From: Rahnella ecdela | GTDB lineage: Bacteria > Pseudomonadota > Gammaproteobacteria > Enterobacterales > Enterobacteriaceae | Length of the DNA stretch: 64,000 nt | Assembly: GCF_019049625.1 (NCBI RefSeq) | Contig: NZ_JAFMOY010000110.1 | Span: 1 to 64,000 of the forward strand | Direction of reading: 5' to 3' | In this document: positions 16,992-25,758 of the stretch, one piece after another | How the letters are laid out: each line of letters starts with the position of its first letter | How positions within the stretch are numbered: the first letter of the stretch is position 1 | Program-made: the position numbers and the translations under genes | Notes under the pieces: generated by a model | Told to the model about the DNA's origin: nothing | The model's input: only the letters and a program-made list of their open reading frames with translations | The model's database searches: none

Positions 16992-17900
16992 ATGGCAACG
17001 ATCGACTTGAGCCAGTTACCGGCCCCCGATGTGGTCGAACAACTGGATTATGAAACCCTGCTTGAAGAACGTAAAACGACGCTGATTTCGCTCTATCCTG
17101 CCGATCAGCAGGAAGCGGTCAGCCGGACTCTGACGCTGGAATCCGAACCGCTGGTCAAGCTGTTGCAGGAGAACGCTTACCGCGAACTTATCCTGCGCCA
17201 GCGCGTCAACGAATCCGCCCGCGCCGTGATGGTGGCGTATGCGACTGGCAGCGATTTAGATCAGCTGGCGGCGAATTTTAATGTTCAGCGCCTGGTTTTA
17301 CGGCCTGCGGATAGCAGCACAATTCCGCCAACCGCTGCCATCCTGGAGGCCGATAGTGATTTGCGCATACGTATCCCTCAGGCATTCGAAGGGCTAAGCG
17401 TAGCAGGTCCGACAGGTGCTTACGAATACCATGCACGCTCGGCGGACGGACGCATCGCGGATGCATCTGCTATCAGCCCGTCCCCCGCAGAAGTGACTGT
17501 CACTATTTTATCGCGTGACAACGACGGCGTAGCCTCCGGTGATTTACTCACTGCCGTCGAAAAAGCTCTTAATGATGAAGATGTCCGCCCTGTTGCCGAT
17601 CGCGTCACCGTACAGGCGGCTGTGATTGTGCCTTATCAGATTGATGCCGTGTTGTATGTTTTGCCCACACCTGAAATTGAGCCTGTCCGCGCAGCTTCTG
17701 AAGCGCAGTTGAAAACCTACATCAACACGCAAAGCCGGTTAGGCCGTGACATCCGGCTCTCTGCAATCTATGCCGCTCTGCATGTTGAAGGCGTTCAGCG
17801 GGTTGAGCTGTCATCTCCGCTGGCAGACATCGTGCTCGATAAAACCCAGGCCTCACTGTGTACTGCCTATTCGCTCACTGTAGGAGGCTCGGATGAATGA
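16992..17900 (+). CDS. J: Baseplate assembly protein J (gpJ)
   Basis: A 302-residue homologue of P2 gpJ (302), a baseplate wedge component at the edge of the contractile tail, related to T4 gp6. The N-terminus MATIDLSQLPAPDVVEQLDYE and the internal LRQRVNESARAVMVAYATGSDLDQLAA region (seen from LRQRVNESARAV to DLDQLAA) are typical. Overlaps gene I by eight bases. Confidence 0.95.
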   Translation: MATIDLSQLPAPDVVEQLDYETLLEERKTTLISLYPADQQEAVSRTLTLESEPLVKLLQENAYRELILRQRVNESARAVMVAYATGSDLDQLAANFNVQRLVLRPADSSTIPPTAAILEADSDLRIRIPQAFEGLSVAGPTGAYEYHARSADGRIADASAISPSPAEVTVTILSRDNDGVASGDLLTAVEKALNDEDVRPVADRVTVQAAVIVPYQIDAVLYVLPTPEIEPVRAASEAQLKTYINTQSRLGRDIRLSAIYAALHVEGVQRVELSSPLADIVLDKTQASLCTAYSLTVGGSDE

Positions 17901-18507
17901 CCGGCTCTTGCCCTCCGGCTCGACTCAGCTTGAAATTGCTGCCGCACAGGCTTTGTCACAAATAGGCAATATCGCTGTTCCTCTGCGTGAACTCTGGGAT
18001 CCTGAATCCTGTCCGCTGGAGTTACTCCCTTATCTTGCCTGGGCATTTTCGGTCGATCGCTGGGATGAAAACTGGACCGAACCGGCAAAGCGTTCTGCGG
18101 TTCGCGCCGCCTGGTTCGTTCATAAACACAAAGGCACCATTGGTGCATTACGCAGGGTCGTTGAACCGCTGGGATATTTAATTCGCGTCACTGAATGGTG
18201 GCAGACCAACGATGTTGCGGGCACTTTCCGCCTCGATGTCGGCGTGTTGGAAACAGGCATTACGGAAGAAATGTATCAGGAACTCGAGCGTCTGATTGCT
18301 GATGCAAAACCCTGTAGTCGTCACCTGATTGGTCTTTCTATCAATCTGGATGTATCGGGTGATTTTTATATCGCCGCAGCGACATACGACGGCGAAGAGC
18401 TGACGGTATACCCCTATTTCCCAGAAACCATTACTGCCTCCGGCTCTGCATTTACCGGTTCAGCAATCCATTTAATCGACAACCTGAGAGTAAATTATGA
18501 CAGCTAA
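17893..18507 (+). CDS. I: Tail protein I (gpI)
   Basis: A 204-residue protein of the P2 gpI family (P2 176). It contains [20 protein letters not shown] and RDVVE-type helices ([17 protein letters not shown]), the conserved core. It links the baseplate wedge to the tail fibre. The C-terminus (about 155-204) is longer than in P2. Overlaps the fibre gene by 11 bases. Confidence 0.93.
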   Translation: MNDRLLPSGSTQLEIAAAQALSQIGNIAVPLRELWDPESCPLELLPYLAWAFSVDRWDENWTEPAKRSAVRAAWFVHKHKGTIGALRRVVEPLGYLIRVTEWWQTNDVAGTFRLDVGVLETGITEEMYQELERLIADAKPCSRHLIGLSINLDVSGDFYIAAATYDGEELTVYPYFPETITASGSAFTGSAIHLIDNLRVNYDS

Positions 18508-19462
18508 ATATTATGCGTTGCTGACCAATCTGGGTGCAGCAAAACTGGCCAATGCAACAGCGTTGGGCACGCAACTCAGCCTGACGCAAATGGCAGTGGG
18601 AGACGGCGGAGGTGTATTGCCAACTCCCGATCCGGCACAAACAAAATTGATCGGCGAGAAACGTCGCGCTGCGCTCAACTCACTCAGCGTTGATCCGGCG
18701 AATACTAACCAGATCATTGCTGAACAGATCATTCCCGAAGATCAGGGGGGATTTTGGATCCGCGAGATTGGCTTATTCGATCAGGACAATACGCTGATTG
18801 CCATCGCCAATTGCCCCGAAACCTACAAACCTCAGCTTCAGGAAGGCAGTGGTCGAACGCAAACCGTGCGCATGATTTTAGTGGTAAACAGTACTGAGGC
18901 CGTGACGCTGAAAATTGACCCCTCGGTAGTGCTGGCAACACGTAAATATGTCGATGATAAAGTCATTGAGGTTAAGGCATATGCGGATGATGTGATGGCC
19001 AAACATGTAGCGGCGGCGGATCCACACAGCCAGTATTTACAGGCCAGTAAATCATTAGGAGAGATTAAAGCACTTGGAGATAATGCTGTTAAAACAGCTT
19101 TGGCGAATTTGGGATTAGGGGAAGCAGCTAAAAGAGCTGTTGGTTCTGGCAGTACTCAAGTTCCTGACATGAGTTTTTTTGCATCATCACTTAACACAGC
19201 GGGATATCAGAAATTACCTGGCGGTTTTGTCATCCAATGGGGAACCATTAATGTGCCTCTGGTCGCACAGGATTCCATTACATATTTCCCAATCCCGTTC
19301 CCTTCACAATGCCTCAGAGTATTTGTTAGTCAGGACTATACACCTGGTAGCGGAGCCATAGGGTTCATAACATGTAACGGATTTAATACCGATCCGCTGA
19401 AATTTATTTCACGCTCTTCAGTGCCCGGCCTCGGTGCATCATTCTTTGCAATTGGTCGATAG
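18497..19462 (+). CDS. H: Tail fibre (gpH-like, short)
   Basis: A 321-residue fibre, about half the length of P2 gpH (669). The N-terminal domain (about 1-160: [32 protein letters not shown]) attaches to the baseplate and is conserved. A short linker leads to a C-terminal tip (about 230-321) with [12 protein letters not shown] and ending FFAIGR, resembling the gp53-like receptor-binding tip. DNA coding for the last 130 residues is visibly more AT-rich than its neighbours, a sign of module exchange. No gpG-like assembly chaperone follows. This tip would decide which strains are bound. Confidence 0.9.
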   Translation: MTAKYYALLTNLGAAKLANATALGTQLSLTQMAVGDGGGVLPTPDPAQTKLIGEKRRAALNSLSVDPANTNQIIAEQIIPEDQGGFWIREIGLFDQDNTLIAIANCPETYKPQLQEGSGRTQTVRMILVVNSTEAVTLKIDPSVVLATRKYVDDKVIEVKAYADDVMAKHVAAADPHSQYLQASKSLGEIKALGDNAVKTALANLGLGEAAKRAVGSGSTQVPDMSFFASSLNTAGYQKLPGGFVIQWGTINVPLVAQDSITYFPIPFPSQCLRVFVSQDYTPGSGAIGFITCNGFNTDPLKFISRSSVPGLGASFFAIGR

Positions 19463-19513
19463 TCGCATTAATTATCCGCTATAACTTTTAAATCCACATA
19501 GTTTCCTGACCTC

Positions 19514-19534
19514 AGCCCCTTCGGGGGCTTTTTT
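19514..19534 (+). terminator. Terminator after the tail fibre
   Basis: Stem AGCCCC/GGGGCT with TTCG loop (19514-19529) and T run, closing the V-fibre operon 50 bases after the stop. Confidence 0.92.
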
Positions 19535-19553
19535 ATTATCTGATTCCCCCCGC

Positions 19554-19614
19554 TGTTGTGCCACCGCCCCCACGCCCCTGATGAAATGCGCTTTCTGTTG
19601 CGAACCGGCATCCT
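19554..19614 (+). promoter_or_regulatory. Late promoter 3 (Ogr box) for sheath-tube-tape-U-D
   Basis: TGTTGTGCCA at 19554 followed by TGT-N12-ACG (19557-19574), one base from the TGT-N12-ACA Ogr element, and CATCCT (19609-19614) at the same 55-base distance as in promoter 1. The predicted start near 19621 leaves a short leader before FI. P2 has its PF promoter here. Confidence 0.75.
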
Positions 19615-19648
19615 TGCTTCACCACCCACAACAGAGAGAGTCAACCTG

Positions 19649-20818
19649 ATGGCTGATTATCATCACGGCGTACGTGTTGTCGAAATCAACGACGGTACCC
19701 GCGTTATTTCTACCGTTTCCACCGCAATTATCGGCATGGTTTGTACCGCAGAAGATGCGGATGCGACCGTTTTCCCTTTAAATACTCCGGTTCTGGTCAC
19801 CGACGTTCTGGCAGCCAGCGGTAAAGCCGGCACAAGCGGGACGTTGCGCGCTGCGCTTCTGGCGATTGCTGACCAATGTAAACCGGTCACGGTCGTGGTA
19901 CGCGTTGCCACCGGCGAAGATGAGGCTGAAACCACCAGCAATATCATTGGTGGTTCTGATGCTAATGGCCGTTACACCGGCATGAAAGCGCTACTTTCTG
20001 CGCAGGCTGAGCTTGGCGTAAAACCCCGCATTCTCGGCGTTCCGGGCCTAGATAATCAGGCGGTCGCAACCGCGTTGGCAGGCGTTTGCCAGCAGCTGCG
20101 TGCCTTTGGTTATATCGGCGTCTACGGGGCAAAAACCATTTCCGATGCGATTAAGTACCGCGATAACTTCAGCCAGCGTGAACTGATGCTGATCTGGCCG
20201 GATTTTGTTAACTGGAATACCACTACCAGCCAGTCTGATATCGCTTATGCGACAGCCCGCGCTCTGGGCCTGCGCGCCAAAATCGACCAGGACACCGGCT
20301 GGCATAAAACGCTGTCAAACGTCGGCGTGAACGGAGTGACCGGCCTTTCTGCCAGCGTCTTCTGGGATTTGCAGGCGACCGGCACTGACGCCGATCTGCT
20401 GAACGAAGCCTGTGTTACCACGCTGGTACGCAAAGACGGTTTCCGCTTCTGGGGCAACCGCACATGCAGCGATGACACGCTGTTCCTGTTTGAAAACTAC
20501 ACCCGTACGGCGCAGGTTCTGGCGGATACCATGGCCGAAGCGCATATGTGGGCGGTCGATAAGCCGATGACCCCGACGCTGGTTCGCGACATGATTGACG
20601 GCATTAAAGCCAAAATGCGCGAAATGAAATCAGCGGGTTACATCATCGACGGCGACTGCTGGTACGACGAAACCGCGAATACGGCGGAAACACTCAAAGC
20701 CGGTAAGTTGTATATCGATTACGACTACACCCCGGTTCCTCCACTGGAAGATCTGACCCTGCGCCAGCGTATCACCGACTCTTACCTGGTGAACTTTGCC
20801 GCGTCCATTAACAGCTAA
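19649..20818 (+). CDS. FI: Tail sheath protein FI
   Basis: A 389-residue contractile sheath protein of the P2 FI family (396). Starts MADYHHGVRVVEINDGTR; LVTDVLAA, GVPGLDNQAVATAL, FWGNRTCSDD and the C-terminal LIDYDYTPVPPLEDL-like stretch (YIDYDYTPVPPLEDLTLRQR) are conserved. The upstream ATG 31 codons earlier lies across the promoter and is rejected. Contraction of this sheath drives the tube into the target envelope. Confidence 0.96.
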   Translation: MADYHHGVRVVEINDGTRVISTVSTAIIGMVCTAEDADATVFPLNTPVLVTDVLAASGKAGTSGTLRAALLAIADQCKPVTVVVRVATGEDEAETTSNIIGGSDANGRYTGMKALLSAQAELGVKPRILGVPGLDNQAVATALAGVCQQLRAFGYIGVYGAKTISDAIKYRDNFSQRELMLIWPDFVNWNTTTSQSDIAYATARALGLRAKIDQDTGWHKTLSNVGVNGVTGLSASVFWDLQATGTDADLLNEACVTTLVRKDGFRFWGNRTCSDDTLFLFENYTRTAQVLADTMAEAHMWAVDKPMTPTLVRDMIDGIKAKMREMKSAGYIIDGDCWYDETANTAETLKAGKLYIDYDYTPVPPLEDLTLRQRITDSYLVNFAASINS

Positions 20819-20832
20819 GGAGACAATGACTC

Positions 20833-21342
20833 ATGGCACTTCCTAAGAAATTGAAATACCTGAACCTGTTTAATGACGGGAACAGCTACCTCGGCCTGGT
20901 CTCTTCGCTGACACTGCCGAAACTCACCCGCAAGCTGCAAAATTATCGTGGCGGCGGCATGAGCGGTTCGGTCGCAGTGGACTTTGGCCTTGATGACGAT
21001 GCGCTGACGCTGGAGTGGTCTATCGGCGGTCTGGATGAACTGGTTCTGCAGCAATGGGGCAGCACGTCTGATATTCCGTTGCGTTTTGCCGGTTCGCTGC
21101 AACGCGACGATACGGGTGATGTTTCCGCAGTCGAAGTGATGATGCGCGGCCGTCATAAAGAGTTTGATTTCGGCGAGTACAAACAGGGTGAAGATACTGA
21201 AACCAAAGTCACCACCCAGTGTACGTATTTCAAACTGACCATCGACGGCAAAGAACTGATTGAGATCGACACCGTCAATATGGTTGAGGTCGTCAACGGC
21301 GTTGATCGTCTGGCAGAACACCGTACCGCGCTCGGCCTGTAA
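20833..21342 (+). CDS. FII: Tail tube protein FII
   Basis: A 169-residue major tail tube protein (P2 172), forming the inner tube through which, in a tailocin, ions leak. ALPKKLKYLNLFNDGNSYLG and RKLQNYRGGGMSG are family motifs. Good ribosome site AAGGAGACA, 14 bases after the FI stop. Confidence 0.96.
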   Translation: MALPKKLKYLNLFNDGNSYLGLVSSLTLPKLTRKLQNYRGGGMSGSVAVDFGLDDDALTLEWSIGGLDELVLQQWGSTSDIPLRFAGSLQRDDTGDVSAVEVMMRGRHKEFDFGEYKQGEDTETKVTTQCTYFKLTIDGKELIEIDTVNMVEVVNGVDRLAEHRTALGL

Positions 21343-21401
21343 TCCCCTCCCAAAGCCGGCAGCCATTGCCGGCTTCATTTCCGATTTAAGCAGGAAAACA
21401 C

Positions 21402-21689
21402 ATGAACCCGACTGACATTAACGATAACACTGTGATCTTAGATGTTCCGCTCAAACGCGGCGATATGGAAATCACGGAAATTCAGGTCACCAGACCGACT
21501 GCCGGCAGCCTGCGCGGTATCGGACTTGCGGCGCTGGCCAACGCGGATGTTGATGCACTGATCACCATTTTGCCGCGCATCACGTATCCGAACCTGACCA
21601 AAGAAGAGTGCTCACGCCTGGAGCTTCCCGATCTGATCGCGCTGGCAGGCAAGGTGATTGGTTTTTTATCGCCGAAACCGGTGGTGTAA
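21402..21689 (+). CDS. E: Tail assembly protein E (gpE)
   Basis: A 95-residue protein of the P2 gpE family (P2 91): a tape-measure chaperone. Contains VTRPTAGSLRGIGL and DVDALITILPRIT. A slippery heptamer near its 3' end lets some ribosomes continue into E' (next entry). Located between FII and T, as in all P2-like tails. Confidence 0.93.
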   Translation: MNPTDINDNTVILDVPLKRGDMEITEIQVTRPTAGSLRGIGLAALANADVDALITILPRITYPNLTKEECSRLELPDLIALAGKVIGFLSPKPVV

Positions 21690-21844
21690 GTATTGCACCC
21701 CGCCTCACCGTGGATGACCTGATGGCAGATATCGCGGTGATATTTCACTGGCCGCCGTCCGAGATGGACGGCATGTCACTCACCGATCTGCTGAACTGGC
21801 GACATAAGGCACTGCAACGCAGCGGAGTAAAAACAGATGAGTAA
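21402..21844 (+). CDS. E': Frameshift product gpE+E'
   Basis: The heptamer T TTT TTA at 21662-21668 is in the gpE frame (codons GGT TTT TTA). A -1 slip there enters an open frame running to 21844 and gives a product of about 147 residues ending in DIAVIFHWPPSEMDGMSLTD and WRHKALQRSGVKTDE, matching the E' extension of P2 (142 residues in total). The E' stop overlaps the T start. The frame has no start of its own near the slip, supporting programmed frameshifting. Confidence 0.88.
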
Positions 21845-23465
21845 TCTCGAACAGTTACCCGATACTCTCGAAAAAATAAATCAGGATCTGGCCGCCTTCA
21901 GGGCCGAAACCGACAGGATCAGGAAAAACCTGCTGATGCTGCCCGGTAAAACTGTCTTCAGCGTCGTCTCAGAAGACATCACTGACGCTTCCCTTCAGCT
22001 TGATAAGTCACTGTACGCCCCTGATAGCGAGACCGAAACACAGACATTTTCCGGCCTGAAAAAAGCGGTGTCGAGCCAGTCGGAAGAAAAGCTGCGTCAG
22101 CAACGCCCGATGCAAATGGAACAACGAGGGCTGGAAATCGGGCAGCAATATAAAAACCACCCACAAAAAATCAGTCAGATAAAAAATATCAGCTCGTCTG
22201 CCCTCTCCTTTGCACAACCGAAGCTGGCGCTGGCGCAAAACTTCCTTAAACCGGGTGCAAAACTGGAAGCCGGGCTGGCAGAAGTGCAGTCGGTTCTCGG
22301 TCTGAAAAATGACGATCCGCACGTTGCCGCTTTACGCCAGCAAAGTCTGTCGATGGCCGCTTCCGGCCATTCACCAGCAGAAGTTGTCGCTAAACAGCAG
22401 GCACTGGCGAAAAACGGAATGAATGCTGATGAGATTCTGGAACAAACACCGGCAGCACTGGATGGCGCAACGCCTGCGGCACAGATGGCGGTGACCGTGA
22501 AAGGCGACAACCTTGACGGTGACATTACTAAGCTTTTTGCCACCTGGGACACTCTGCGTATCAATCTTTTCGACGGGCAAAGTGTTGCCCTGCGAGAACT
22601 GACGCAAACGGCCACCAGCTGGCTGGGCACGATCAATACCTGGATCACTGATAATCCGGTGCTGGTCAATTCCCTGCTGGGGCTGGCATTAGGTATAACC
22701 AGCATTATCGGCGGGATCGGGACGCTGGGCATCACTATTGCGCCGGTTCTTAGCGGTATCAATATGCTGATGGCAGGAGCCGGTCTGCTGGGAACCATTT
22801 TTACCGGCGCCGGCGGCGTTATTGCCACAGCATTTGCCGCCATCGGACTTCCGCTTTTGCCTGTCATCGCGCTGATTGCCGGGATTGGCATCGCCGTAGT
22901 GAAGCTTTGGGAGCCAATCAGCGCTTTCGTTGGGGGAATCATTGAAGGATTTACTTCAGTTATGGGACCGATAACGGGTGCGTTTACCCCCTTCAGAACA
23001 GCACTGGGCTGGATTACCGATTTGTTTGAACCGATAAAATTCAGTCAGGATACCCTGAGCGGCTTCACCGATATCGGCAAAGAGGTCGGTGAAGCGATCG
23101 CAACGATTTTCGTCACGCTTAATAAAGCGGTCTCCCAAATCGGCGAAGTCTTCAGCTGGGCGAAAAAAGGTTGGGATGCCATTTTTGGCAATGACGATGG
23201 CGAAAGTCAGGATATTCCCTCGCCGCCAGTGGAAAGCATTTCGCCCACAGGCGGCACGCTGAGCCTGTATCAGCCAGCAAAAACTACCGTGGCGAATAAC
23301 CTGACGGATAACCGCGCAACGACCGTGAACTTAAGTTTCACCGCCACACCAGAGACTGATCATAACCAGATCAGAACCTGGATCGAGGATTCGTTAAACC
23401 AGCAAAAATGGAACAATACCAACAATCATCTCAGCCAGTACGATAACGGAGGGGTTTACTCATGA
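21837..23465 (+). CDS. T: Tape measure protein T (gpT), short
   Basis: A 542-residue protein that sets tail length. N-terminal half is polar and helical (about 1-240). A central hydrophobic region (about 265-370, rich in Gly, Ala, Ile) is followed by the conserved ending LSQYDNGGVYS. P2 gpT is 815 residues, so a tail noticeably shorter than P2 (135 nm) is predicted if length scales with the tape. The frame is intact. Confidence 0.92.
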   Translation: MSNLEQLPDTLEKINQDLAAFRAETDRIRKNLLMLPGKTVFSVVSEDITDASLQLDKSLYAPDSETETQTFSGLKKAVSSQSEEKLRQQRPMQMEQRGLEIGQQYKNHPQKISQIKNISSSALSFAQPKLALAQNFLKPGAKLEAGLAEVQSVLGLKNDDPHVAALRQQSLSMAASGHSPAEVVAKQQALAKNGMNADEILEQTPAALDGATPAAQMAVTVKGDNLDGDITKLFATWDTLRINLFDGQSVALRELTQTATSWLGTINTWITDNPVLVNSLLGLALGITSIIGGIGTLGITIAPVLSGINMLMAGAGLLGTIFTGAGGVIATAFAAIGLPLLPVIALIAGIGIAVVKLWEPISAFVGGIIEGFTSVMGPITGAFTPFRTALGWITDLFEPIKFSQDTLSGFTDIGKEVGEAIATIFVTLNKAVSQIGEVFSWAKKGWDAIFGNDDGESQDIPSPPVESISPTGGTLSLYQPAKTTVANNLTDNRATTVNLSFTATPETDHNQIRTWIEDSLNQQKWNNTNNHLSQYDNGGVYS

Positions 23466-23932
23466 TGATGTCCCTGGGTTTATTCGTGTTCAAATTAAGC
23501 ACGCTGCCCTATCAGAACACGTCCCGTCAGGTGAATTATGGCTGGGGCGCGAACGCGCGTTTCGGACAGCGTCCCGTTTCGCAATTTCTCGGGCTGGGTG
23601 AGGAAACAATAAAAATTACCGGGCAATTATTGCCTGAAATGACCGGCGGTGTGCGCTACTTACAGGCTTTACAAAGCATGGCCGATTCAGGTCGAGCATG
23701 GCCGCTCATCGAAGGCAGCGGCACAATTTACGGCATGTTTATCATCAAAAATATCGCCAGTGACAATGCTGAGTTTAATTCGAGCGGTCAGGCACGAAGC
23801 ATCAACTTCACGCTCAATCTGACCCGCGTCGATGAATCGCAGGCAGCCATGTTCGGCGACCTGCTCACTCAGGCCGAAGGGTTATACAACAAAGCCAGTT
23901 CTGCCGTCAGCAGTTTTGTGACGGGAGGTTAA
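23462..23932 (+). CDS. U: Tail protein U (gpU)
   Basis: A 156-residue homologue of P2 gpU (159), a baseplate hub/tail component with MMMSLGLFVFKL at the N-terminus and WPLIEGSGTIYGMFVI-like core (WPLIEGSGTIYGMFIIKN). The start overlaps the T stop by four bases (ATGA) behind GGAGG. Three ATG codons in a row make the exact start ambiguous by six bases. Confidence 0.94.
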   Translation: MMMSLGLFVFKLSTLPYQNTSRQVNYGWGANARFGQRPVSQFLGLGEETIKITGQLLPEMTGGVRYLQALQSMADSGRAWPLIEGSGTIYGMFIIKNIASDNAEFNSSGQARSINFTLNLTRVDESQAAMFGDLLTQAEGLYNKASSAVSSFVTGG

Positions 23933-23934
23933 TC

Positions 23935-25008
23935 ATGCTGACCAATTTACAGCTGCCTGTCGGCGCAAAAATTGCGCCGGTATTTACACTGGCGATCAAA
24001 AATAAGGTACTGGAAGAGAATATCTCCGACCGCATCATCAAATTATCAGTGACGGATAACAGCGGCTTTGAGGCCGACAAACTCGATTTAACCTTCGATG
24101 ACAGCGACAGACAATTGCAGATGCCCGTTCGCGGCACCGTTTTGCATCTGCATCTGGGATGGTCAAAACAGGCACTGTATGACTGCGGCTATTTCACTGT
24201 TGATACAGTGGTCTATTCGGGTTCACCAGACACCATCGCGGTCACTGCCCGCAGCGCCGATTTCCGGGATTCATTTACAACCAGACTCAGCAATTCGTAT
24301 GACGATTACACGCTGGGAGCCATTGTCCGCATCATCTCGAACCGGAATAAATTGGATCTACCAGTTATCCCGCAGGAGCTTGAAAGCATTAAGATCCCGC
24401 ATATCGACCAGACTAATGAGACTGATAGCTACTTTCTCTCCCGTCTGGCACAAAGTTATGGCGCCCGGGTAACTGTCAAAAACGGCGCAATCTTGTTTTT
24501 TAAAGCCGGTTCCGGGCGAACTGCTTCCGGACAAGCCATCCCCTGGAGAACAATTGTCCGAAGTGATGGAGATAATCACAGTTATAAACTGACTGATAAG
24601 CTGGCTTACGACGGCGTGAAGGCACAATGGCATGATCTCAAAAAAGCGACCACCAGTAATGTCGCGTTGAAAAGTGAAGGAGAAAAGAGTTACACCGCAG
24701 GCTCAGGTAATAACATTTTACAACTGACTAAAATCTTCGCTGATGAGGAGACAGCAAAGCGCGCGGCAGACTCGGTGTTTAAGCAAGTCCAGAATGATTC
24801 TTCGTCTTTCAGCATCCGGCTGGCTCTGGGACGCGCAGATCTCAGTGCGCAAACACCGGTAAATGTGCTGGGATTTAAAGATGTTATAGACAGCCAGCAC
24901 TGGGTGATTGATTCCGCTGTGCATGAGATTAATGAGAAAGGGTTTACGACGACATTGAATCTGAAAATATATATTGCAGATGTCACTTACGAGTCTTCAA
25001 TATCATAA
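23935..25008 (+). CDS. D: Baseplate hub protein D (gpD)
   Basis: A 357-residue homologue of P2 gpD (387), the T4 gp27-like hub that caps the tail tube and holds the spike. Family features include KLSVTDNSGFEADKLDLTFDD, YFTVDTVVYSGSPDTI and GDNHSYKLTDK. It starts two bases after the U stop. Last structural gene; the activator gene follows under its own promoter. Confidence 0.94.
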   Translation: MLTNLQLPVGAKIAPVFTLAIKNKVLEENISDRIIKLSVTDNSGFEADKLDLTFDDSDRQLQMPVRGTVLHLHLGWSKQALYDCGYFTVDTVVYSGSPDTIAVTARSADFRDSFTTRLSNSYDDYTLGAIVRIISNRNKLDLPVIPQELESIKIPHIDQTNETDSYFLSRLAQSYGARVTVKNGAILFFKAGSGRTASGQAIPWRTIVRSDGDNHSYKLTDKLAYDGVKAQWHDLKKATTSNVALKSEGEKSYTAGSGNNILQLTKIFADEETAKRAADSVFKQVQNDSSSFSIRLALGRADLSAQTPVNVLGFKDVIDSQHWVIDSAVHEINEKGFTTTLNLKIYIADVTYESSIS

Positions 25009-25012
25009 TAGC

Positions 25013-25044
25013 AACTTGCATTTACGAGTTACGAGTTTCATAAT
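25013..25044 (+). promoter_or_regulatory. Activator (ogr) promoter with second CI operator
   Basis: AACTTGCATTTACGAGTT (25013-25030) matches the early operator AACTCGCAAATGCGAGTT at 14 of 18 positions. It overlaps a promoter: TTGCAT (25016-25021), 17-base spacer, CATAAT (25039-25044). A further ACGAGTT follows in the spacer. This mirrors phage 186, where CI directly represses pB, the promoter of the late activator. Confidence 0.75.
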
Positions 25045-25079
25045 GACTTTATCGATTACCTGTTATGCCGGAGGTTTTT

Positions 25080-25259
25080 ATGATGCATTGCCCGCTTTGT
25101 GGAAAGGTCGCCCATACACGTTCAAGCCGTTATCTGAGTGAATCAACCAAAGAACGTTATCATCAGTGTCAGAATATCGAATGCAGCTGCACGTTTGCCA
25201 CGCACGAATCAGTCGCCCGGGTTATCTCAAAACCGGGTACCCAGCCTGCCGCAGCATAG
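25080..25259 (+). CDS. ogr: Ogr/Delta-type late transcription activator
   Basis: A 59-residue zinc-finger protein: Cys4-X2-Cys7 and Cys30-X4-Cys35 with HTRSSRYLSESTKERYHQC, closely resembling P2 Ogr (72 residues) and 186 B. These activators contact the RNA polymerase alpha subunit at TGT-N12-ACA sites. The start at 25080 follows CCGGAGG; an ATG 15 bases earlier lies before that ribosome site. The C-terminus is about 13 residues shorter than P2 Ogr. Last gene of the element, convergent with rplS. Confidence 0.93.
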   Translation: MMHCPLCGKVAHTRSSRYLSESTKERYHQCQNIECSCTFATHESVARVISKPGTQPAAA

Positions 25260-25291
25260 CTATTTTGTCGCCATTGCTCCAAAAAAAACAC

Positions 25292-25322
25292 AAAAAAAAG
25301 GGGTTAGCCGATGGCTAACCCC
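25292..25322 (-). terminator. rpsP-rplS operon terminator
   Basis: Perfect 10-bp stem GGGGTTAGCC/GGCTAACCCC with GAT loop and an eight-base T run on the minus strand, 40 bases after rplS. It also marks the right boundary of the phage-derived DNA. Confidence 0.92.
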
Positions 25323-25362
25323 TTGTTCTATATTAACTAGTAGATGTCGCGTTAGCGATACC

Positions 25363-25725
<363 letters not shown>

Positions 25726-25758
25726 CTAGGTAAACTGATATATCGGGACGGCCTCGCG

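Larger units (their letters stand above)
10265..25259 (+). mobile_element. P2/186-like tail-only element, probable R-type tailocin
   Basis: Contiguous phage-derived block: cI repressor, two small early genes, gene A replication protein, a LexA-controlled small gene, tail protein X, holin, lysozyme, spanins, R, V, W, J, I, fibre, FI, FII, E/E', T, U, D and an Ogr activator, in P2 gene order. Missing relative to P2: int, cox, the whole capsid/packaging block (Q P O N M L), tail completion gene S, and the fibre chaperone G. All retained structural frames are open. No flanking att direct repeat was seen. This is the composition of an R-type bacteriocin such as xenorhabdicin or R-pyocin rather than a phage. 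Killing activity is inference. Confidence 0.85.
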
